Of a stretch of 64,000 bases of DNA, positions 59,601 to 64,000 are shown piece after piece (the first letter of the stretch is position 1; each line of letters begins with the position of its first letter). The DNA lies in contig NZ_BMRA01000002.1 of assembly GCF_014648395.1 (NCBI RefSeq), forward strand, positions 654,150 to 718,149, written 5' to 3'. The notes beneath the pieces are model-generated. The model had not been told where the DNA came from, searched no databases, and worked only from the letters and a program-made list of their open reading frames with translations. Source of the stretch: Micromonospora fulviviridis (GTDB lineage Bacteria; Actinomycetota; Actinomycetes; Mycobacteriales; Micromonosporaceae). Position numbers and translations under genes: made by a program.

Positions 59601-62438
59601 TCGAATCCGATCCCGGGTCTGCTCGACCCGCCGGCCGAGCGCGACCGGGTCGACGCTGCCCACGACGGCGTCGAACCAGGTCTGGGCGCGGCGCCACTGC
59701 CACCGGTGCAAGCATTCGCCGCCGGTGCCGGCGAGGGCGGACGCCTCGCCAGCGTCGATCTGGGCGGTCCACGCGGGGGCCGCCTGGCGGAGCCGTTCGG
59801 CGAGCTCGACGAACCGTTGCGCGTCCGGGCGTAGACCGGCCAGGCGGCGCACCTCGTCCAGGAGGCCGTCCCAGCCTTCGACGTCCGCCCGCTGGCGGCT
59901 CTGGTCCAGCAGCCGCCACAGCTCGCTCGCCTCGGCGTTTGACATGCCGTGCTGCAGCAGCGCACCGAGGTTCTGCTCGTCGGTGACCAGCCGGTCGTAC
60001 TCGAAGACCGCGGTGCACCGAGCGACCGTGTCGGTGAGCGCGGTCAGCCGGCGTACGTCGACCGCCGGCTCGCCCCGGGGCACCAGGCGGCGGATCGTCG
60101 CGTGCAGGGTGGGCCAGCGCCGGCGGTCCCAGTCCAGGGCGGTCGCCGCGTCGGTGAGCAGCCGGCCGGCCCAGAGTTCGGGCTCGCCGGTTTCCTGCGG
60201 CAGGTTGAGCCGGTTCCCCCACTCGGTCCACCGGGTGGCCACTTCCTGCCGGAGCCGCAGGCGGTTGACGTACGCGAGGACGACATCGACATCCTGGGTT
60301 GTACGCAGGATCTCACCGTCGATGCGGCAGTCGGCCGCGAGCTTGGCAAGGGTCCCCTGGAAGAGTTTGCTGACGCCCTTGCCGGCGGCGAAGCGCTGAC
60401 GCAGTTCGCCGAGCTGCGCCAGCAGCCGACGCGGTTCGGCGAGGTGCGGATCGGGGACGGTCACCCGGTGCCCGGCAACGACCCGGGTCGCCGCAGCGAG
60501 CTCGGCAAGCGCGCGCTGACATGCCGCGACGTGGTCCTCCCACATGGCCCGCCAGTTGGGGTCGGCCTGCAGCAGCCTGGCGAGCGTGTCGGTCCAGGCG
60601 CCCTCGCGGGCGGTCAGGACGGCGAGCGCCTCGCGCAGGTGTCCGACCAGTTCGTCGAGCGCGGGCCGCCCGAACGCCCGTACCTCCGCGAGCGTCACCC
60701 CGTCCGCGATGAGCCGGTCGAGCTCGGCGCGGGTGGCGGCGAGTTCCCGCCGTGCGGCGAGGAGCGCCGAGGCGGTCGGCAGCGCGGCTGCCGTCGGCAG
60801 GTGCCGCAGCGACTGCGTGCGGTCCTGGCGGACGGTACGGCGGGCGATGTCGAGCAGGTCGGTGAACTCCTCGACGGTGAGCGGGGCGTCGAGGTGCGGC
60901 GGGATCTCGTCGGGGATGTCGCCGTACCGGGCGGAGCGGTCTCGTAGCCAGCTGCCGACGTCGCTCGGCGACAGCCGGATGCCGTCGATCTCGTACTGTG
61001 CGGACTCGTTTTCGGCGAGGGTGCGCAGCGCGCCGAGCGCCTGGCCGAGGTCCCGTTCGGCTTCCTCGAGCTGCCGGCGCAGCCGGTCCACCCGCTGCTG
61101 CTCGCTGCGCCGATCCAGGGTTGCGCCCCGGTCGGAGAGTTCCCGCGCGGCGAGCTGAAGCTGGACGAGCTGGTCGGTGGAGCGGCCGAGTACGGCCAGG
61201 CAGAGCGACTGGATTTCCTGAGGCAGGCCGTCGCGCAGGACGCGCAGGGGGTCCTCCTTCTGGGCGACCACGAGTACCCGCTTACCGTGGGCCATCAGGT
61301 GGCAGATCAGGTTGCGAATGGTGTGGGTCTTGCCGGTGCCGGGCGGGCCCTGGACGGCCACGTTGCGGTGTTGGGCGAGGCGGCGGGCGATGGACTCCTG
61401 CGCCTCGTTGGTGGGCAGCGGCATGAGCAGCCGCTCGCCCAGCGGCGTCCAGCGGGCCGGCTGGTCGTGCGGCATCTCCAAGCGGCTCGGCTCGTGGGCG
61501 AGGATGGCGGCAAGCGCACCGATGCTCGCCGTGTCACCGGTGAGCAGACGAGCACGCAGTTCCTCGAGAAAGCGGCGCAGCATCCGCTGCCGGGGCCGGA
61601 CGAAGAGCACACCGGTGTCGTGGACGTACGAACCGGTCGGGGCGGGCGCGTTGGCTGCACGGAGGGTCGGATCAAGCCCGAGCCGACGCAGCGCCCGTTC
61701 GAGGAACTCCTGGCGGGAGAAGTCGTCCCACACGTCGAGGTCGAGCTGTCCGCCAGAACCGGCCAGCGCGAGCAGCTGGCTGAGGTACCGCTCGTCGAGG
61801 CCGGTCATCGGGTCGGTCTGGAGCCGACCGGCGCCCTGCGGCACCACCGTGATCATGGACCGATCGGCGTCGAACTCGATGGCCACCGGCGTCACGACCA
61901 GCGGGTACTGGACCCGGTGCGCGGCGATGTCCGTCCGCAGCACACCGTGCCCCCACACCAGCTCGTGGGTGGCGGCGTTCATGTCGGTCCGGTGCTTGAG
62001 GTCGAAGAGGCTCCGGTGCAGCCGGCGGACCGCCTCGGTGCGGCCCGCCTGCTCGGCCCAGGGACGCCAGTCACGTTCCCGCCACTGCTCGAACCGGGCA
62101 CGGAGGCGATCAACGGTTTCCTCGTCCCCCGCCAGCTGCGGCTCGGTCTCGTGCGACACCGGCCCGACGAGATACGGGGTGAACTCGGCGGGCGCTCGCA
62201 GCGGCTTCGGCGCAGGTGGTAGACCGACGCGCAGCCAGCTGCTGCCGTCCGGGGAGACGCCCACCTGGCACTCGGGGTGGTCGGGCAGTTCGTGCTGCCA
62301 GAACGCGTCGGCCTGCGGCACCGTCCGGGCCGGCTTCTCCATCTGGGCCCGAACGGCCAGCAGGTACTCGACCAGGGACGTGGCGCGGTCGAGGATCAGG
62401 GACGGCGATTCCGCCGGGGACGTGGAGCGGCTGAACAT
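56679..62438 (-). CDS. Giant SF1 helicase-nuclease with shared C-terminal domain
   Basis: This is a 1919-aa protein starting at ATG 62438. The N-terminal 300 residues precede the SF1 core: Walker A QGPPGTGKTHTIR (about 360), Walker B VVIVDEASQADMF (about 1035), VVGDDQQIGPQLS, YTFQGDERDIVLVSM and VNVAASRARDQMW. A long helical insertion (about 420-1010) separates the motifs. A Vsr/DUF559-like PD-(D/E)XK nuclease follows (YRIDFVLPAPDGRRLAIECD, about 1350-1375). A disordered Ala/Pro/Ser linker (about 1450-1630) and then a domain shared with 53834-56569 (about 1638-1760) come next. The last 75 residues (YNPTLLLRMITEMGGLAAAR, ALWERGRVDLTVEAL) form a helical module. It probably unwinds and cuts foreign DNA. 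Confidence 0.82.
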   Translation of the reverse strand: MFSRSTSPAESPSLILDRATSLVEYLLAVRAQMEKPARTVPQADAFWQHELPDHPECQVGVSPDGSSWLRVGLPPAPKPLRAPAEFTPYLVGPVSHETEPQLAGDEETVDRLRARFEQWRERDWRPWAEQAGRTEAVRRLHRSLFDLKHRTDMNAATHELVWGHGVLRTDIAAHRVQYPLVVTPVAIEFDADRSMITVVPQGAGRLQTDPMTGLDERYLSQLLALAGSGGQLDLDVWDDFSRQEFLERALRRLGLDPTLRAANAPAPTGSYVHDTGVLFVRPRQRMLRRFLEELRARLLTGDTASIGALAAILAHEPSRLEMPHDQPARWTPLGERLLMPLPTNEAQESIARRLAQHRNVAVQGPPGTGKTHTIRNLICHLMAHGKRVLVVAQKEDPLRVLRDGLPQEIQSLCLAVLGRSTDQLVQLQLAARELSDRGATLDRRSEQQRVDRLRRQLEEAERDLGQALGALRTLAENESAQYEIDGIRLSPSDVGSWLRDRSARYGDIPDEIPPHLDAPLTVEEFTDLLDIARRTVRQDRTQSLRHLPTAAALPTASALLAARRELAATRAELDRLIADGVTLAEVRAFGRPALDELVGHLREALAVLTAREGAWTDTLARLLQADPNWRAMWEDHVAACQRALAELAAATRVVAGHRVTVPDPHLAEPRRLLAQLGELRQRFAAGKGVSKLFQGTLAKLAADCRIDGEILRTTQDVDVVLAYVNRLRLRQEVATRWTEWGNRLNLPQETGEPELWAGRLLTDAATALDWDRRRWPTLHATIRRLVPRGEPAVDVRRLTALTDTVARCTAVFEYDRLVTDEQNLGALLQHGMSNAEASELWRLLDQSRQRADVEGWDGLLDEVRRLAGLRPDAQRFVELAERLRQAAPAWTAQIDAGEASALAGTGGECLHRWQWRRAQTWFDAVVGSVDPVALGRRVEQTRDRIRRLTQELVVASSWLEVSLALDDRRRAALADWTTALRKIGKGTGKNAAQWQAHAQRAMSAAVDAVPVWVMSVDRAIEQFAGGAHFDVVIVDEASQADMFSLPVLSLAERAVVVGDDQQIGPQLSFVGTVAGLINSHLVDVPSAEHFDPESSLYDHAVRRSPERILLTEHFRSVPAIIGFSSETYYGGEIEPLRTDRPAGIGEPVIAVHVPGGIRQGVIGYGDVNVPEAEALVARVAAIVADPAYEGRSIGVVSLLSTSGQALYLLTRLREEIGEEEMERRRLRVGDSYTFQGDERDIVLVSMVVEPHHGPVSAFTKRDHHRRVNVAASRARDQMWVFHSVQPADLRQDDARGLLLTYCQNVTAVDEAYDDLEKRCDSDFEREVLRRILRHGYRPLPQFRIGGYRIDFVLPAPDGRRLAIECDGDAYHGPDQWESDMRRQTVLERVGNCVFVRIRGSVFSRDPDAALEPLWQRIDELGIAKLALSSPPGLPAVDTVNSTVVVDGVARDEEALPREPHATAADGSATAGANASAAADGSAPTHVGREAAAGDSAAAEPRSIAEIRALDNLPDVEATVGRSSAEPAQTSGKDPSALQKAGSEGESAAPDEPSAHQPGSVAEARPLDQLRNGAPSHPGDQATQRPPSTASRQNTATDTDAEHPDEPTAPPPAAGQASLPPTSLATSNKELDPPVPAGYVSFAWLRPYEARAAITSYQNRCDIPIRHDGKVLGWARFHPGTSPEARAHRANIRIDRAGPDGPEEVCWVHQNEAKAVIQAASWRQDIRWEVPQGSRGGLVQYFSPTSPAALRHRSVTRLLRLADRDATELGGGDAREIAKPVEGVDAEQPPRGTTTQEVERVPQARRHLPDPSAARGSEQSGLERAFHQAMVRILVRARDEANYNPTLLLRMITEMGGLAAARRLLRNPVVSDGFTALWERGRVDLTVEALALQPEFQSLFTEEELTVASSRVEGASSRSS

Positions 62439-62666
62439 GTAGCACCTTCGGATCAGGTCAGCGGGCTGCGCAGCCAGCCCGACGACCGGCGGGTCTCAGG
62501 GGAACGTGCGTCGGGCGACTCCGACAGGAACTACGAGGAACGCGCCCGAGCGAGGCTCTCCGGTGTGCAACCGACAGATGCGTCTGCGGTGGGGTGAGCC
62601 CTCCGACCTCGCGAGAGAGGCCGCCGTCTCCCGTCTGGCCCAGTCACCAGCCCAGCATGCATTCAC

Positions 62667-62722
62667 CCACCTCCCCATGGCGGTTCTGCCGACCCTACAG
62701 CCAGGGTCCTGCCAACGGGACC
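62667..62722 (+). promoter_or_regulatory. Shared upstream element with GGTCC-N8-GGACC inverted repeat (copy 2)
   Basis: Box 1 is CCACCTCCCCATGGCGGTTC (62667-62686), identical to 42077-42097 except for one missing base. The inverted repeat GGTCC - TGCCAACG - GGACC lies at 62705-62722, starting 38 bp after box 1 (39 bp in the other copy). The repeat arms are identical, while the spacers differ except for the last CG, as expected for a protein-binding site. Confidence 0.6.
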
Positions 62723-62732
62723 CCCGACCGGC

Positions 62733-62751
62733 CACTGGTTCAGTACCAGTG
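62733..62751. promoter_or_regulatory. Perfect inverted repeat ahead of the HNH gene
   Basis: CACTGGT - TCAGT - ACCAGTG, 7-bp arms and a 5-nt spacer, 66 bp before the HNH ATG. It is a candidate operator, distinct in sequence from the GGTCC-N8-GGACC repeat just upstream. Confidence 0.45.
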
Positions 62752-62816
62752 CAGACCGCAGGGACGACTGAATGCTCAATGTTGCGAAGGAAAATGTTGC
62801 TGTAGAAAGCTCTGCC

Positions 62817-63770
62817 ATGGGTCGAGCATGGAGCCTCCTCACGATCGACGATGACGACCGCCAGTTCGGGGGCAACTCTGGCTATCGGGACATTCTGGGC
62901 AGCCGCTATGCCTGGGACAACACCGTCCCGCACCATGCCTCCGTCCGGCCGGGAGACCTCGCCGTGCTACGTGACCGCAACTTCGTCCTCGGGGTCGGCT
63001 GGATCGACGATATTCACACCGAGACACAGACCAAGGTGAGGCGTCGTTGCCCCGAATGCCGGAACACCTCGTTCAAACCGCGTAAGCAGGCAACACCGCG
63101 TTACAAATGCTCACCCTGCCAGGCAACCTTCGACCTGCCGGTTGAGGAGAGCATCGACGTTACTGTCTATGTGGGTGACTACACCCGTACCTGGCGGCCA
63201 ACCAGGGATTTCCGGGTGACTGAGCTGACGCCCGCCTACCTTTCCCGCTCCCAGCAGCACTCAATTCGGGAGCTCGACCCAGACTTGGCCCTGCATCTGT
63301 TCTCCGACTCTGTCGACCCGAGCCTGCAGTGGTGGATCGCTTCGACCGACCCGCAGATCCCGGGTGGGCACCGCAACACGCTCGGCCGCTACCGAATCGG
63401 GCAGGCGAAGTTCAGGCAGGTGCTCCGCCAACGGTTCGGTGACCGCTGCCTCATCACGGGGCCGCAGCCCGCTGCTGCCATCGAAGCCGCCCATCTTTAC
63501 CGCTACTGCAACGCCGGCGAGCACGATGTACAGGGCGGCATTCTGCTTCGCCGGGACCTGCATTCGCTCTTCGATCATTTCCTGCTAGCTGTCGACCCGG
63601 CCGGCTGGATCGTACGCTTAGCGCCCTCGCTACTGCCTTTTCCGGAGCTTGCGCTTCTCGACGGCAGGGTCCTAGCCATTCCTGCTGACGTCCGCCCCCG
63701 TCCGGACTACCTGGAGGCCCACCTGGCCTGGGCGTTGGATCTCTGGTCGTCGAAGGGATCGCAAGTATGA
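62817..63770 (+). CDS. HNH endonuclease with zinc ribbon
   Basis: This 317-aa protein starts at ATG 62817 (MGRAWSLLTIDDDDRQFGGN), the usual start of this family as I recall it; the frame also has ATG 62772. The N-terminal part (about 1-75) is an EVE/PUA-like region (VRPGDLAVLRDRNFVLGVGW) of the kind that can read modified bases. A zinc ribbon follows (CPEC ... CSPC, about 80-105). The C-terminal HNH_2 nuclease has DRCLITGPQPAAAIEAAHLY and GGILLRRDLHSLFDHF. It is likely modification-sensitive restriction. It contains a rare TTA codon at 63618-63620. It is divergent from the giant helicase. Confidence 0.82.
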   Translation: MGRAWSLLTIDDDDRQFGGNSGYRDILGSRYAWDNTVPHHASVRPGDLAVLRDRNFVLGVGWIDDIHTETQTKVRRRCPECRNTSFKPRKQATPRYKCSPCQATFDLPVEESIDVTVYVGDYTRTWRPTRDFRVTELTPAYLSRSQQHSIRELDPDLALHLFSDSVDPSLQWWIASTDPQIPGGHRNTLGRYRIGQAKFRQVLRQRFGDRCLITGPQPAAAIEAAHLYRYCNAGEHDVQGGILLRRDLHSLFDHFLLAVDPAGWIVRLAPSLLPFPELALLDGRVLAIPADVRPRPDYLEAHLAWALDLWSSKGSQV

Positions 63771-64000
63771 GCTGCCAGCGCATTCCGCCTCGCGTTCCTC
63801 CTGCGGCACCATGACGTCTGACCGAGGGCGAGGCCGGTAGCGGCCTCAGCCGTTCACGTACACGAGCACCGCGCAGGCGGGCAGTGCCGAAGCGAACGGT
63901 GCCGCACTCCGGTACGCGCAACGTCAGCCACTCCGCACGGGGCCAGCCTTCCACAGGCTGGTGGCCGCCGACCCGTGGGCGGCGGCCACCAGTGTTCAAG
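63771..64000. other. Downstream region with hairpin
   Basis: These are 230 bp after the HNH gene. The only structure seen is a perfect 13-bp stem (CTGGTGGCCGCCG with its complement, loop of 9 nt) at 63958-63992, probably a terminator. No gene can be supported. Confidence 0.5.

Larger units (their letters stand above)
62439..62816. other. Divergent promoter region between the giant helicase and HNH genes
   Basis: This is 378 bp without a supported gene. It contains the second copy of the shared element (62667-62722) and a separate perfect inverted repeat (62733-62751). An in-frame ATG at 62772 could extend the HNH protein by 15 residues. Confidence 0.5.

Noticed and set aside
62772..62816. 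ATG 62772 as the HNH start
   Set aside because: It adds 15 residues without similarity. The family start MGRAW at 62817 is more typical, although the ribosome site is weak for both.
34478..63770. DISARM, BREX, Dnd/Ssp or CRISPR identity for the island
   Set aside because: No DUF1998/PLD pair of DISARM, no PglZ/BrxL, no DndCDE/SspBCD and no repeat arrays or Cas genes are seen. The marker genes are Z1, DUF4420, GHKL, AIPR and a C5 methyltransferase instead.
1..64000. tRNA genes, integrase, transposase or att repeats bounding the island
   Set aside because: None was recognised by eye on either strand. An island border may lie outside the window, so mobility cannot be claimed.

Overview
The window is high-GC actinomycete DNA. 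GTG starts are common, genes overlap by 4 bp (ATGA/GTGA), third codon positions are GC-rich, and Leu-TTA codons are rare. Gene content (paired secreted penicillin-acylase-type hydrolases, DUF5937 ArsR and MmyB-like XRE regulators, a two-VOC-domain protein) suggests a member of the Micromonosporaceae or a close relative; this is inferred from style, not proven.

Left part (1-30.2 kb) is ordinary accessory chromosome: a partial ArsR regulator, a TPR protein, a divergent XRE/SDR pair, a small SF1 ATPase, a DMT exporter, an epimerase-like protein, an OGG-fold protein, a PadR-ABC-FtsX operon with a clear palindromic operator, an aldo/keto reductase, a YCII protein, a lipoprotein/beta-propeller pair, a membrane protein-XRE-MDR operon with a direct-repeat operator, a double VOC protein, a globin/flavoreductase-HhH-radical SAM operon broken by a frameshift, and an XRE/DUF5919-inositol monophosphatase pair. 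Two gene types, a secreted acylase and a small zinc-ribbon protein, occur twice (7.3-10.9 kb and 16.5-19.5 kb) in opposite relative order. Decayed fragments (a VOC C-terminus, a phosphodiester glycosidase N-terminus, an AAA ATPase with its partner) mark several past rearrangements.

Right part (30.3-63.8 kb) is a dense defence island. It starts with a 968-aa SF1 helicase and a decayed AAA ATPase module. Then comes a compound, apparently modification-dependent restriction system. On the minus strand five overlapping genes encode a Z1-domain helicase, a PD-(D/E)XK nuclease of the DUF4420 type, a GHKL ATPase, an unknown protein and a DUF6339 protein. On the plus strand a Vsr endonuclease and a MORC/MutL-like GHKL ATPase form one unit; a second GHKL ATPase, a second Z1 helicase, a second DUF4420 nuclease, an AIPR protein and a protein with alpha-CTD-like, sigma-region-4-like and HARE-HTH-like modules form another. 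A single 5-methylcytosine methyltransferase, fused to an endonuclease III-like iron-sulfur domain, lies between the two arms. The likely logic is that the methyltransferase marks self DNA, the GHKL ATPases and Z1 helicases recognise or remodel unmodified DNA, the PD-(D/E)XK proteins cut, and Vsr protects the genome from T:G mismatches made by 5mC deamination.

Next to it, a 1919-aa helicase-nuclease shares a C-terminal domain of about 130 residues with the HARE/sigma-like protein. An HNH endonuclease with a zinc ribbon is divergent from it. The intergenic regions ahead of Vsr and ahead of the HNH gene share a roughly 57-bp element with a GGTCC-N8-GGACC inverted repeat, which argues that the whole right part is controlled, and may act, as one unit. 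I saw no tRNA, rRNA, CRISPR array, transposase or integrase in the window.
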